From: Venturia oleaginea
Lineage: Eukaryota; Ascomycota; Dothideomycetes; Venturiales; Venturiaceae
Assembly (NCBI GenBank): GCA_013176395.1
Contig: JABMLP010000003.1
Location: 1,364,001 to 1,428,000 of the forward strand
Length of the DNA stretch: 64,000 nt
Direction: 5' to 3'
The notes beneath the pieces were generated by a model, which saw only the letters and a list, made by a program, of their open reading frames with translations, was not told where the DNA came from and searched no databases. Positions 22,238 through 33,443 of this stretch are shown here, in pieces. The position numbers and the translations under genes were made by a program. Positions within the stretch are counted from its first letter, which is position 1. Each line of letters opens with the position of its first letter.

Positions 22238-22867
22238 ATGCTCTTCTTCAGGTACGCCATACCTATTCTCTACATAAAGCTTCCAAAATCCATCGCATAA
22301 TCAAGAATGTGTACTGATGGTTTGGGCACAGTTTCTTCAAAACACTAGTGGACCACGAAGTCACGGTGGAACTCAAGAATGACATCTCGATTCGGGGGAC
22401 ACTGAAGAGTGTGGATCAGTTCCTGAATATCAAGCTGGAGAATATTAGCGTGGTTAACGAGTTGAAGTATCCGCATCTTGTATGTCTTTTTCTATGCCCA
22501 GGTACAGCACATGGAGGAGGCGTGGTTCGAAGAGGTGGAAATGTGGGAAGCAACAATTGGGAAAGAGATGGAGGGAAATGTTTGGGACTGGAAAGCTCGC
22601 GAGCTCGTTGAGATGCACTTAGACGGAAGGATCATGGTTTTATGGAGAAAGGCTAATAGTGGCAACAGAGCGCGGTCAAGAGCGTCTTCATTAGAGGCAG
22701 TGTGGTTAGGTACGTGCATTTGCCTGCTGCGGCGGTGGACACGACGTTATTGGAGGATGCTACGAGGAGGGGTATGTCAACACCTACACCTCGATACGAA
22801 GGCTAGACAGGAACTAATACGGACAACAGAAGCAGCACAAGCATCGGCGAAGGCGAAGCAAGGATGA
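22238..22867 (+). CDS. lsm2: LSm2, U6 snRNA-associated Sm-like protein (100 aa, 4 exons)
   Basis: Exons are 22238..22251 (14 nt), 22332..22479, 22669..22771 and 22830..22867, 303 nt in total. The protein is LSm2, a ring subunit of both the nuclear Lsm2-8 complex that binds U6 snRNA and the cytoplasmic Lsm1-7 decapping complex. MLFFSFFKTLVDHEVTVELK starts the Sm1 motif, followed by NDISIRGTLKSVDQFLNIKL. The Sm2 motif has VKSVFIRGSVVRYVHLP. Length and sequence are typical of the family (about 95 aa). A donor-like GTACGT at 22710 is not used, because the frame continues through it into the conserved RYVHLP. Four exons for 100 codons is notable, as is a first exon of 14 nt. Confidence 0.94.
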
Positions 22868-23654
22868 ACATTCACGAATTCGGTACGATTGGATAGGTCT
22901 ACAAACGATACCCAGGCACACTCATGGGCGAGCGATTCTGCCGCTGAAATGATGCTAGCGAGGACAAAGAAATGATTCACGAGGTCGACGACCGGCATGA
23001 TCAAGAGAGATGCGGCATGACGAAGGTCTGCTCATTTACAAGGCATATGGCTTGTACTCGAGTCTTCTCGATCCATAGCGAGCGAGGGAATCTGTTCTTC
23101 TTGCCACATGGAGCATAATCAAAGTAAAATGATACATGGCAGCTTAAAACCTCGCCTTTGCTCTACTCTGCACTTGGTCTGGGATCAGGATCGCTTTCCA
23201 ATTCCAACACACAGTCCTTCCCGTTCCCGCTCCCGCTGCCTCTTTCATGCTTATGATTTTGAACAGCCAAAACTCACCGCGCCACATTGTTGCTGCTGAT
23301 AACCACCTCACAAGACATGTCAATGCCAGCCCGATACTGAACGTAAGATACAACAGCGCTTTGTCAAGAGACGCACCTTTCCGTATTCTTGAAAAATCCC
23401 CCAAAGCGGACTGAACCAATGGCTCCGGATTAGGTGGTTATGTCAACTATCTTACCATTGACACGGCCTCTGAACACCCCCTCTCTCACCACCCCACATC
23501 TCTCAAACTCGCTCGAAGGCATCAACATGGAACGACAATGTAGCGATCACCCGTTCGAAAGGTGGAAAGCGTATATGAACGGGTGCCCGTAATGGGCAGT
23601 CACTTCGGTGCTCTCCTACCGTTCACACGGCCGGTCATCGAGGACTCGGTTGCT

Positions 23655-23760
23655 TTCAAAGGTCTTTGGATAATATTAATATCGATAAATTCCTAGCAAT
23701 TCTCAGTGTCCAAATTGACAGAGATTTATCGATATCGATCTGCTGTCGAGAGACTTCAAA
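23655..23760. repeat. Short palindromic (MITE-like) element, copy 1
   Basis: The left arm ends in AATATCGATAAATTCCTAGC (near 23679-23697) and the right arm contains GAGATTTATCGATATCGATC (23721-23740). The core arms ATCGATAAAT/ATTTATCGAT pair. Outer parts TTTCAAAGGTCTT and AGAGACTTCAAA also pair loosely. It shares the TTCCTAGCA spacer start with the copy at 26768-26855. Confidence 0.55.
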
Positions 23761-24321
23761 CCAAGAGCCAAGTATCAAACACCGACTGCACACGACGGGA
23801 ATTGGAATTGAGTCGACTATCGCATTGTGATGGTAGGATGAGAAGCATAATCAATCGTCTGGCTATTTATCTAGCACTACCTCCATCACTCATGATGCAT
23901 TACTTCCTTAAACGCCACAAGCCCGGTCCCTTGACGCCTTTGCCAAACGCCACGCTGTTGCACCCAAATACTTATGACACGTATACAGACCCATAGAAAT
24001 GAAATGACGGGGGTATCTGCCGCGCTCATATACACACCACCCTTTCGCCGAAATGAAGAAAATCAGTCCCTGATGAATGACGCCGAACTTGTGTCCCGAG
24101 TCTGTGAGAATGAGATTTGGCCGATTTCCCAGAAGGAGTTGCTGATGACGCCGGCCCTTGACTTTCTCCGCATTGTCAAGAAATAAAGAAATGGTTGTCG
24201 GCCCTGTTGACATACGTGAGAGAGCGGATCAACAGTGTCTATGAGCTGACATTAGCGAGAGTCCCCAAAGCGTGAGCACGGCGAAGTCGTTATTTCTGAT
24301 CTCGAAATAGTGAACTTCAAT

Positions 24322-24395
24322 CAGATCGACATCGCTACACTTCTGGCAATCTCAAAAGCAAAGGTCGCCAGAGATTTATCGATATCGATCTCGAT
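24322..24395. repeat. Short palindromic (MITE-like) element, copy 2
   Basis: The left arm AGATCGACATCGCTACAC (24323-24340) followed by TTCTGGC is the imperfect inverse of the right arm GCCAGAGATTTATCGATATC (24367-24386). The right arm GAGATTTATCGATATCGATC is identical to that of the copy at 23655-23760, about 0.65 kb away in the same orientation. Confidence 0.55.
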
Positions 24396-24441
24396 TTGAG
24401 AGACTGATGTTGAATAGTTGGATTGGTCAATCCAGGGCGAC

Positions 24442-25808
24442 TCACTCTAAGCTGTCCTGCACACTCCGTCTCAAACGGCGATTGTAATTCTTCTTTTCGG
24501 TTTCTGAGCCCCATAGAAGCCTTGAAGCCTCAGGATTGACCATCGTTCGTGGATCGTAGCCTGGATCATCGTCTTCGATGGCATTGATGATGGCCTGCAC
24601 GTGGGTAGCAAGATCCTCGGATCCATCATGCAGGTAGCATAGCTGTCCGGTACTTGAGATTCGGTGATGGAAGAGCGGAGTCTCAACTTTTACTCGAGGT
24701 TGCTCCATCGGAAAGCGTGGACTAATACACATCTCTATGCTGATGATGCCACCGTCAAGATTCGTCAGATGTCGTCCCACCAGTGTCATGTGCCAGACGA
24801 ATGGGTTGTCGTCCACCAGCTCAAGATCTAAAGCTAGGTCCCCTTGGCCAGCAAAATGCTGTACTGACTGCTCGTATTGCCGCTTGACCTTGGCCGCTAT
24901 GCCTGCCTCACGTTGAACAGCGCGAAGTCCCTCTTCTGCCCAGCTCTTGATCTCTTCGTCCATTTTCTTCTTTATAGCTGTTAGGCGCCGCTGGAGGTCG
25001 AGGAACTGAAATGTGCCATCCATTTGGTTTCCGTGGCCCTCGAATGGCATTCGCTCAAACTTAGCGCCCTCCTTATACTTTTTCGCCTCTCGAGCTGCAG
25101 TTTCTTGGTACGAGTCGTAATACCAGAGGAATCGTAGCTTGCATTTGTCCTTGAATGGCTCAAACACTTCACCGTCCAGATCGCAGTTCGAGTCTTCAGA
25201 TGAGTCTGACGAGACCCTCTTTGTGACTCCCTTGTTCATTTCCAAGTACTCTTCCATGCGGCCGATGACGGATATCCGCAGCGACTCGTGTCGTATCTTG
25301 TCCACGTAAAGCCTCGCGTTCTTCTTGTCGTCGTCGGACTTCTGCTGCTCGAAGCCTGGCTCGTTTTCGTAGGGATTTGCAGACATCAGACTCTGAATAG
25401 AAATCAATATCGACTCCAGGCCTTGTGCTGAAGACCATTCTTCGCCCCGTTCCCCTCTCCATGTGCCTAGGATCGATAGACAGACTTTCCCACCAGCATA
25501 GATATTCGGGTTGAATCGAGTGCGGCCGCCATTTGTAGTCAGAGCACTCACTGAGGGTGCCTTTGTCGGATATTCTTTGCTCGATTAGTCTCCAAAGTTT
25601 TAAGCCCCGTGGTAATCAACTGACCTTTGCCAAACTTCAGGAAGAACTCAAAGAAGCCGAACTCGTAGGGTGTATCTGGGGGGCCTACAATTAGGGCTCG
25701 TATATGCCGCAGATTCGTCTCCCGACACTCAGCAGCTATGGAGAGGTCCCCATTCTTTCTCATCTCATAAACTTCGCGTGTGACGCGGATTATGGACTGG
25801 TCCGCCAT
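24442..25808 (-). CDS. UBE2Z-like ubiquitin-conjugating enzyme E2 (438 aa, 2 exons)
   Basis: Exons are 25625..25808 and 24442..25574. The 50-nt intron (25575..25624) was fixed by the conserved KFGK-EYPTKAP junction. The N-terminal UBC fold carries IRALIVGPPDTPYEFGFFEF, EYPTKAPSVSALTTNGG and FNPNIYAGGKVCLSIL. The Cys in GKVCLS is the expected ubiquitin thioester residue, and TWRGERGEEWSSAQGLES follows as in UBE2Z/UBE2O-type enzymes. The extended C-terminus (residues 170-438) holds a charged helical region and a second stretch FVWHMTLVGRHLTNLDGG with FPMEQPRVKVETPLFHHR, which reads like a second, Cys-bearing UBC-related module (QLCYLHDG). ATG 25808 was chosen because MADQSIIRV is the natural UBC start; ATG 25829 would add seven residues. 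The exact E1 partner and substrates are unknown. Confidence 0.85.
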
Positions 25809-26115
25809 GTTGGGCTGTTGGACCTGCAAGTGTGGTGCGATAGTGGATTTCGGTTACAATCATGAGAGGGTAGGCTGTTTACGAGAGGAAAAGCAGAGTA
25901 GGTGTTAGGGTAAGAATTCCACTGTTACTGTTCATAGGGTGAAGGTGAGCGAGTAATGATGCCTGCAAGGTTGCCTTCACCACATGAGTCGTGAGCCTTC
26001 TCTCTATAGCTTCAAGGCTCAAGCTATACCTAGTCCTCAACACCAAGACTCACTCATTCGATCAACATACTCATACCAAGATATATCGGACAGATTGAGA
26101 CAGCCCAGAGCTACA
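25809..26115. promoter_or_regulatory. Divergent promoter between E2 and TRS23
   Basis: Roughly 300 bp lies between the divergent start codons of the E2 gene (25808) and TRS23 (26116). Both promoters must sit here. No ATG occurs on the plus strand between about 26040 and the proposed TRS23 start, so no upstream start competes. Confidence 0.45.
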
Positions 26116-26639
26116 ATGTGAATAACAACTACACTCTTTGAAGACATATAGCCCGGCTAACACTGCACAGGGTCGTCTTCGCCCTCCTAATCATAAACAA
26201 AGCCGGTGGCCTCGTCTACAATCGTACATTCCACCCAGGCCTCAACACTCTCTCCTCAAACGACCTCCTCATCCTCGCCGGAACCTTCCACGGTGTCCAC
26301 GCCATAACCGCTTCCCTAATCCCTCACAGTCTCCACCCCTCCAACAACCTTCCTCCATCCACATCAAACACGACCTCGCAAAATTTCCCTGTCAAAGCCA
26401 CCGGTCTCGAAGTCCTCGAATCTTCACACTTCAGATTGACATGCTTTCAAACCCTCACGGGGACCAAATTCCTGCTATTTACGGAACCGGCGCAACCGAA
26501 TGTGGATGTGGTCATTCGGAAGGTTTATGAGCTGTACGCCGATTTTGTCATGAAGAATCCCTTCTACACTGTGGAGATGCCCGTGAGGTGTGCTAAGTTT
26601 GACACGGGACTGGACACATACATCAAGGTCAGAAGTTGA
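26116..26639 (+). CDS. trs23: TRS23/TRAPPC4, TRAPP complex core subunit, with intron inside the start codon
   Basis: Exon 2 (26171..26639) encodes a longin-like fold with VVFALLIINKAGGLVYNRTF at its start, ILAGTFHGVHAI, HFRLTCFQTLTGTKFLLFTE and VYELYADFVMKNPFYTVEMP near the end. This is the hallmark of Trs23/TRAPPC4, a core subunit of the TRAPP Rab-activating complex in ER-Golgi traffic. Exon 2 has no ATG of its own before the conserved start and begins in phase 2. The only fitting initiator is made by joining AT (26116-26117) to G at 26171 across a 53-nt intron. That intron has GTGAAT at the donor, GGCTAAC as branch point and CACAG at the acceptor. The total is 471 nt, 156 aa. The protein identity is secure; the split start codon rests on phase and signals. 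Confidence 0.88.
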
Positions 26640-26767
26640 GACATCAGGGCATGAAAAAGGCATAATTGCAACAAATGGAAGAGGTGAAGTAAGGCAGTCA
26701 GATGAATTGCCACGGACGAAGGTAGTGTTTGGCCACAGCTTGAGAAGTATGCAATTGAAAGGTAACC

Positions 26768-26855
26768 TCAAACCCAAGATCGATACCGATAATTTCCTAG
26801 CAAGATCCTGAAATCTATTTGTCAGAAATTTACCGGTATCGATCTTGATGTTTGA
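26768..26855. repeat. Short palindromic (MITE-like) element, copy 3
   Basis: Arms of about 28 bp, from TCAAACCCAAGATCGATACC (26768-26787) to GGTATCGATCTTGATGTTTGA (26835-26855), are inverse with a few mismatches around a 30-nt loop. It is the best preserved of three related copies within 3.2 kb and lies about 130 bp past the TRS23 stop. Confidence 0.65.
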
Positions 26856-27613
26856 GATTATATTCAGGACGTAATTTCATTTGTCAAGGAAGGAGACATG
26901 AAATATGGCGCCAATGGAGACCTTCGATATTTGTTCAGCTGCCAAGCTCCCTTCTGCCTCCTTCACACTCCACGAGGCTTCCATGAAGAAGACGACTTCA
27001 ATCCACCTAGGCCTTCGACCAAAGTCCTAGGGCACGCATGTCGCCAGCTTCCCTCCTATTTGTCATCTAGGAATAGAACAGAATGACCCTAAAATCCCGT
27101 ACAGTGTTCTCCTGCTCCACTCCTAGATGGCAAATAGGCTGCAAGATGGCGATGTTGCAGGAAGTTTGGTGGGAGGTTTAGCGAGGGTCATTGATAGCGA
27201 GGGAAGCTCGGTACCTTCGCGATGCGATCTTAAGGATACCCAGACAAGACGCGAAATAACAACGTCGGAAGCAAGAGAAGAGAAGAGAAGGGACAGACAG
27301 ACAGACACAGATGGTGGGAGCTTGAATTATCTTCCATTCTGTCCAACCAACGAGAGTCAGAAGTAATTTTATCCAGCTCTCCATATAAACATTCCATTTC
27401 GATGCGACCAATCCAGTGCCTACACCCAAAATTCCTAAATCGCAACTGAAATTTCCATCCTCATTCACCAAGCCCAAGATACCCAGTTTCTACGCTCACC
27501 CCAAATCTACTACTTACAAACACTCCATCTTCCCAATCGCAACCTGAGAACTAGGATAAGCATACCACCGTTCACTCCTCTCCTCAAACTCCCTCAAGTC
27601 CCTCTCTCGACTC
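26856..27613. other. Intergenic region between convergent TRS23 and PEX5
   Basis: About 760 bp contains 3' flanks of two convergent genes. An AGAC/AGAGA-rich simple stretch occurs at 27272-27305. No supported gene. Confidence 0.4.
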
Positions 27614-29616
27614 TCAAAAATCAAACTCCCCCCGAAAACGCTCCACATCCATGCCCGGCCCAACGAGATCCGTCAGATCCCTCCGACCCAGATTCGTAAA
27701 TACCCGTCTCAACGTATCATACAAATTCGTGGACTGGTTCTGCGTCAGCAGCCTATCTACATCTGCATCGCTGACGTTTCCACCGGGTCCAGCAGCAATC
27801 TCAACAATCTGTTTGGCCTTTTCTCGTGCTTCGTTTTCGACGACTTTGTGCATTGCCAGGGCGCCCAGGAGGTGACCTGCTGCTTGTTCGCCAACCCCAA
27901 TGTTGATGCAAGAGACGCCCAAATTGTAACGGGCGCGGACAAAGTTGGGACGGAGTTCCAGCGCTCGTTCGTAGGCTTGGATGGCTTCTTCTGAGCGGCC
28001 AGAGTTGGCGAGCGTAGCGCCTAGTCGGTTCCATAGCAGATGGAGATTCTGCTCATTGTTCACGACCCCATTTTCTGTCGAGGCAAGGGCGGCTTCGAAA
28101 CAGTCAACTGCTTTGTCAAATTCGTCGGCTGAGTAAAAGAGGACACCGAGTCCGACTTGGACATCTGGATCCATGGTTTCGCCAGAGGGACTCAATTGTG
28201 CAGCACGGATAAAAAGGTTGGTTACCTTCTCGTGAAGCTCGGAACGGGATGTTATTCCAATTTCTTTGGGCACGTCGAGAGGTTCGGTGATGAGAGAGGG
28301 GTATTTGGTTGCTAGCCAGCGTTCCAGAGTTCGGTAGGCTGTGGATTCGTACGACTCGTTTGTGTAGGAAACTGCGAGTCCCATAAGGGCCTCCAGGTTG
28401 TTGGGGTCTTGCTTGATGGCTTCTTCCAGGGCTCGAATAGCTGGGGTCTCCTTTTCGTTTTGTGCTTGGGCAGATCCTAGACGGACCCACGCTTGAACGT
28501 GTGTAGGATCCTTCTGTACAGCAGCCTCAAATGCCAAGGCCGCCAGGGAAAGGTTGCCTCCCGAGTCCATGATTCGAAGACCCTCCTCATAAGCGTTTGC
28601 AGTCTCTGTGAATGGGTTGTGTTGCTCAAAAAGATACTCTCCCAAACTAGGTTCCCGAGAATGCGTATTTAGTCCATCGAAGTCTCTCCAGTCGTCCATA
28701 TCGCCGAGGTTCATTCCGTTCATATAATCGTCGTCCTCGACGAGGGATCTAGCAGCTGCAGTCTCAGCCTGTATTCCCTTCCATATACTTTCAAAATCAC
28801 CAAACTCATCGGTTTCGGACAAGAGTTGGTCTTCTGTGGGATCCACTGACCTGTCTAGACCATTGAGTTCCCTCTCAATAGCGGCATTTGCCTCTGCGTC
28901 CAAGTTGGTCTGCTCTAACGATGCGAATTGTGCCTCCCAGTCCTTCTCATCCAGCTCGATCATGCGTCCTTTGCCTTTTCCTTCTTGTTGTATAAGTGCT
29001 CCTTGGTATTGCTGCTGCATAGGTGAGAAGTTACGCTGCATGCCCATCATACCCATACCGCCCATCCCCATTCCCATTCCCATGCCACCAACTTGCATGC
29101 CCATGGGTGACTGATATCCAGACATGTTGTTCTGCTGAGACATCATTGGGCTTGCTTCCCGGTGTATCTGAGGACCTTGCTGGAACCTCGCGAACTCGGC
29201 CGTATTGAACGCTGGACTCTTCGTCCCAGCTGAAATGCCATGTTGCATACCCGGATCAAACTCTCCAGCCCAAGCTCCGGACCCATTCTGGTTCGACATC
29301 TGGTGTAATTCGTGTCGCATATTCTCCATAGCCCATGGTGAGGCGGGGCCTTGAGGAAGCTGTGCTGGCTGTTGGAGAAACTCGTCCATCATCTGCGATG
29401 AGATCAGTATACATATCTGAACTATGTCCAAAAGCAGCAATTAGAACTTACACCATCTCCCCCACCCTGTACCTGGCTTCTCATCCCCTCCTGTACCCCA
29501 GGACCCCTCCCCACAAGCCTATCCCTCTGTAACGAACTGTCCTGCTGTCCAACTTTGGCAAACTGACTCAACGGGTTCGCACCCGTCGAGCACTCGGCTC
29601 CTCCAAGAAAAGACAT
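27614..29616 (-). CDS. pex5: PEX5, peroxisomal PTS1 receptor (647 aa, 2 exons)
   Basis: Exons are 29452..29616 and 27614..29392, joined in phase 0. The protein is the cycling receptor that binds C-terminal SKL-type signals and docks at the peroxisome. The N-terminal ECSTGANPLSQF contains the conserved cysteine used for ubiquitin-dependent recycling. The intrinsically disordered half carries W-x3-F docking motifs, WAGEF and WEAQF, with FESIWKG between later segments, and a long M/G/Q-rich patch. From about residue 320 tandem TPRs run to the C-terminus, for example HVQAWVRLGSAQAQNEKETP, LWNRLGATLANSGRSEEAI and RARYNLGVSCINIGVGEQAA. Length matches filamentous-fungal Pex5. Identification is secure. 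Confidence 0.95.
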
Positions 29617-30259
29617 GATTGTATGTTTGTAGTTGTGGTGGAAGATGCGTACAATGCGAGACGATGCGGAAGTGTGGCGGCGGCGGGGTGGTGAATTCTC
29701 AGGCTGTTGCTACTCTCGAAAACGGGAACATCTGGGAAGTTGCTGCTTTTGGCTCCACTATCGAGAAGGACAGGTATGTGCTTAAGATAAAGGGCATATA
29801 TAGCTTGTTGTGTTAGGTTGAAATTCATATGTCGTGTGTTTGTAATGCCGACAGGTGAAGACCTCGGCGAACCCATAAATCTCCGCCGCATGGAAGAAGA
29901 CAGGAGCGCAAACGAATCCCGGTCGTAATCGAACATTTGGATCTTTTCGTCTAGAATTCATCTTTATCATAGCCTACAATATTCACACATGTCCCAATTC
30001 GCTAGAGCAGAGAGTTGTAGACGCAACAAATCCAGTACATTTAAGTTCCAAACTATTTCCCGCGTGTGAAGAAACATGAACCACCAAACCCAGATTTATC
30101 GTGTAAAGAAACGTCCTGCCCTAGCAACAACATAATGGAAAGCATATAACTATACCCAACCACTCTTTTGCAGGCCTAGTATCCGAGACTCCCATTATGT
30201 AGCAAGTATAACCGGCGGCCAACTACGCTCCATTCCCACGCTCCACTCGCTATCGAGCT
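29617..30259. other. Intergenic region upstream of PEX5 and downstream of the RRM gene
   Basis: About 640 bp covers the PEX5 promoter and the 3' flank of the next minus-strand gene. Short open frames are present without recognisable content. Confidence 0.4.
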
Positions 30260-31378
30260 CTACGCGTCGTAGTTACGGCGTTCTCGTGGTGGTCCGTTGT
30301 TGTCGTAGTTGCGGCGTGGTGGACCGTTATTGTCGTAGTTACGGCGCTCTCGTGGTGGGCCGTTGTTGCGTGTTAATTCGCGATTACGTCTCTCGGAAGT
30401 AGACTGACTGAAGTCGACTCTCAGTCGGCGTCCGTGGATCTCCTTCTGATCCAAAATCTCCTTTGCCTTGATGGCACTCTCGACGTCGAGCAGATCAGCG
30501 TGTGCGAAGCCTCGTGGCTGGCCAGTACGTCTGTCAATAGCAACTCTTACATCAACAACGTTCTTGACGTCGCGGAACAAGTCATTGAGATCCTTGTCAG
30601 ACATGTCGAAGGACATGTTTCCAATGAAGAGGACGTCGGATGGGGCGTTGACTCGGTCAGCTCTTCGAGGACTGTCATTGAGCCTCTCTCTGGGTTCGTG
30701 AGCTTGGACTGAGAGACGACGACCTTGGAATGGCTGCTGATTCAGAGCATCAATGGCCTTTGTAGCGTCTTCTGTGTTCTTGAATGAGACGTATCCGAAT
30801 CTGAACATGGGCATTAGCAGTCTGCGATACAACCCAGGCATCATGTGCACCGCTTACCCTTTGCTGAGTCCGCGATTATCGTAGATGAGCTTAACCTTCT
30901 CAATCTCACCATGTTCGCTAAAGAGACGTTGCAGTGCGTCTTCAGTGACCTCGAAGAATAGGTTGCCAACGTAGAGAACGTTTCTCTTCTCATTATCGCT
31001 CTCAAATTCTGTAAAGAAATTATGTCAGCCCAATCTGGTCAAGCAGAATCATCAGGATATGCAGGTGTACACACGTCTCTTGCTTTCAAGGAACTGAGTT
31101 GCAGCTGCATCCTGGCCTGTGACCTCAGATGTAGCCTCTGTAGCAGTCTCCTCTGGGGCGGTCTCGGAAGCCTCTGCCTTAACAGCCTCCTCCGACTCGG
31201 TAGGCTTTGCCTCATCACCGGCAAAGCGCTTCTGGAAAGATGTGGCAAGCCATTGCTGTCTCGATACCAGAGCTGGACGAGCCGCAGTGATGATGGAACG
31301 TTGCTTTGATAGGAGGGTGGTGGAGGGCTTTGCGACGATTGCCCTGAAGGCGGCACGTCTTAAGACAAACCTATGCAT
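30260..31378 (-). CDS. Two-RRM RNA-binding protein with mitochondrial-type presequence (331 aa, 3 exons)
   Basis: Exons are 31075..31378, 30858..31008 and 30260..30800 (996 nt, in phase). The N-terminus (MHRFVLRRAAFRAIVAKP and on to about residue 50) is rich in R, A, S and lacks acids, like a mitochondrial targeting signal. An acidic A/E-rich linker follows. RRM1 has RNP2 NVLYVGNLFFEV and RNP1 KGFGYVSF. RRM2 has VLFIGNMSFDM and RGFAHADL, with a VAIDRRTGQPRG loop. The C-terminus consists of three near repeats of NNGPPRERRNYD, an RGG-like basic tail. It may be a mitochondrial RNA-binding protein; the presequence is judged by eye, and nuclear or cytoplasmic function is not excluded. Confidence 0.85.
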
Positions 31379-31710
31379 TGGATGTTAGTACTTGAATTAA
31401 ATTGACATTGGAAGATGATTGTAACGCACATATTGTAATGATTGCGGGTTGACGTGGATGGATGATGTGGTTCTTGGTTGCGCCTGAGAAAAACTTTCGA
31501 AGTTTTCCAGATGTACTAGAGTCCTGGCGATCTCAAGGGCCGGCGATTCAGAGCACGTGAGCAGCGATACATAGACACGTGATAGGTATGGTTTCTGGTT
31601 CCAACCTCAATTTTGGATGATAAATTTCATGGCACTAGATTTACTGTTGTAGATATCGAGTGTAAAGATGAATTCCAGTTGGGTGTCATACATTTCTTAT
31701 CACTGTGGAC

Positions 31711-32725
31711 TCAATTCATCCTCCCGCTTTCCGGCACAATCCCCACCCTTCTCCAAAACTCTCTCGAATCCAGCCGTCTACCCAAGTTGTCGGTATCTCT
31801 AGGCAATGCCTTCACGCCCGTCTCCTCCATCAACTCAAAGACAGCCGTTCTTAAAACCGTCCCATCCTCTAGCTTTCCACCCCAATCCATCATCAGCGTC
31901 CACCAATCATAGACAAACAAATCCGTGATGATCCATCTGCGTCCCTCGACTCTGCCAAAGTTTCCATGGCATGCGACGATGGCGCGGGCAACGTCGCGAC
32001 CATGTATGAGGTGGACCGCTTGTTTCTTGCTTACGTCGGCCTGCGAGGTGTTCTGTCAATCCAGGATCGATAATCTTCAGAATCCTGACAGCTTGTTCTT
32101 CCAGGTGCCCGAATGTCTGCGGCCATGCTCATGAATCCAAGCTCTTTCTCAAGACGATGCAAGGCACCAATAACGCATGCAAGCAGAATGAACAACAACT
32201 CACCTTACTCTTAGCAACCCTCCCCACCCAATTCCTCGGCTTCCTAACCTCATCATCATACAATCCCGCCAAATTCAACACCAACGCACTACAAATCTCC
32301 AAACCCATCAACTCTTCCTCAGCAATGGCCCTCCCATTCTCCCTATTCCAAGGACTCTCAAAATCATTCCACTCCTTCGCAGAAAAGATACCCGTACTTC
32401 CCAATTGAATCCATTTCTGCACTCTCCCTTCCCCTTGGTGCACACTTTGGTAACTCTCAACCAATTTTCGAGATTGGCCGGTACCGGTGAGTGGGAAGGT
32501 GATTAGAACGGTTTTGGCGGCGGGGAGCGCTTTGTATTGTTGCAGGTCTTCTTTGGAGGTGGATGAGGGGTCGAATGTGAAGGGGAGAGTTCCATCTCGT
32601 CCAGTTGTCGTGGTTGCTGCGTGGGTTATCTTGAGGGATTGGAGGAGGGGGATGAGGAAGGTGGAGGTCCATCCTGCTCCGAGGATGAGTATATCAACCG
32701 GATCTGGCTGCTTCATTTCGGTCAT
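31711..32725 (-). CDS. NAD(P)-binding Rossmann-fold protein, uncharacterised (283 aa, 2 exons)
   Basis: Exons are 32204..32725 and 31711..32040, with a 163-nt intron joining phase 0 to phase 0. The N-terminus has a beta strand and glycine motif VDILILGAGWTSTFLIPLL typical of dinucleotide binding. Other blocks are VLITFPLTGTGQ, IQLGSTGIF and LGLYDDEV-like NLAGLYDDEVRKPRNWVGRV, then HLIHGRDVARAIVACHGNFG, the order seen in YeeZ/NmrA-like extended SDR relatives. The active-site YxxxK is not obvious. The reaction is unknown. A stop after exon 1 readthrough and clean phase support the intron. Confidence 0.75.
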
Positions 32726-33443
32726 TTCGTTGAGAATTGGTGTAACATCAGGTGCGAGTTAGAGAGGCATAAGAGATCTGGAGAAGCCACGGAAATGCAG
32801 GTGTAAACAAGGGATGTTCGGGCCGGGCCGCTAGTGATGTAATTGATAATGGTCTCTCAAGCTTGTGCTAGTCAACATTTGTCCGTGAAAGCATTCTACA
32901 AGCTTCATCGCCTTCCATGTGAGGATTTCGACGAGATCAATGAGTAAGGTACATTCAGATCGAAAATCACTCCTGCAGAAAGTTGCACATAACCCAGCAA
33001 ACATCGGACTTTTTCCATGAAATCGCGAGGTACTTCCCGCCTTTTTGGCTGAAACGAACATGACAAATGACTGATTAAAGACCACTTTGATTAAAACAGT
33101 GGTTTGATCTGGAGAATAATGGAACATAATTATATACCTTTTAGAACCAGCTTGTCCCAATTCACCTAGAGGTCATCGTTTTGTCCAACCAGAGCAGTGT
33201 TTAGTAGTAAGTGCCGATGATCTGCTCAGTCATTGACAGTCTGTGGTAATTGTCGGGCACAAACTCAATCAACCAGGGCGAGTAAACAGAAAAGGAGATT
33301 AAGAACTCAAATGATAAGAGTAGAAAAACGCGCTATAGGTCCTTTATCGAGTTACAAATCCATGTAGTTCTGCTCTTTGATTTTTTGTTGATCGCACCAA
33401 TCTCGGCTTTCACCGTCTGACCGTAGTCCACCTGATCTCCAAA
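32726..33443. other. Intergenic region, no gene seen
   Basis: About 720 bp lies between two minus-strand genes. A short open frame (32831-33160) lacks domain content. Nothing else is supported. Confidence 0.4.

Larger units (their letters stand above)
22868..24441. other. Intergenic region between LSM2 and the E2 gene, with two palindromic repeats
   Basis: About 1.57 kb has no supported gene. Two related short inverted-repeat elements lie at 23655-23760 and about 24322-24395 (listed separately). Small open frames here show no domain, signal peptide or splice-consistent extension. Confidence 0.45.

Noticed and set aside
22710..22715. GTACGT as a splice donor in LSM2
   Set aside because: Reading through gives the conserved RYVHLP of LSm2; splicing here would delete it.
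30434..30712. Two overlapping plus-strand frames opposite the RRM gene
   Set aside because: Antisense shadows of RRM2.
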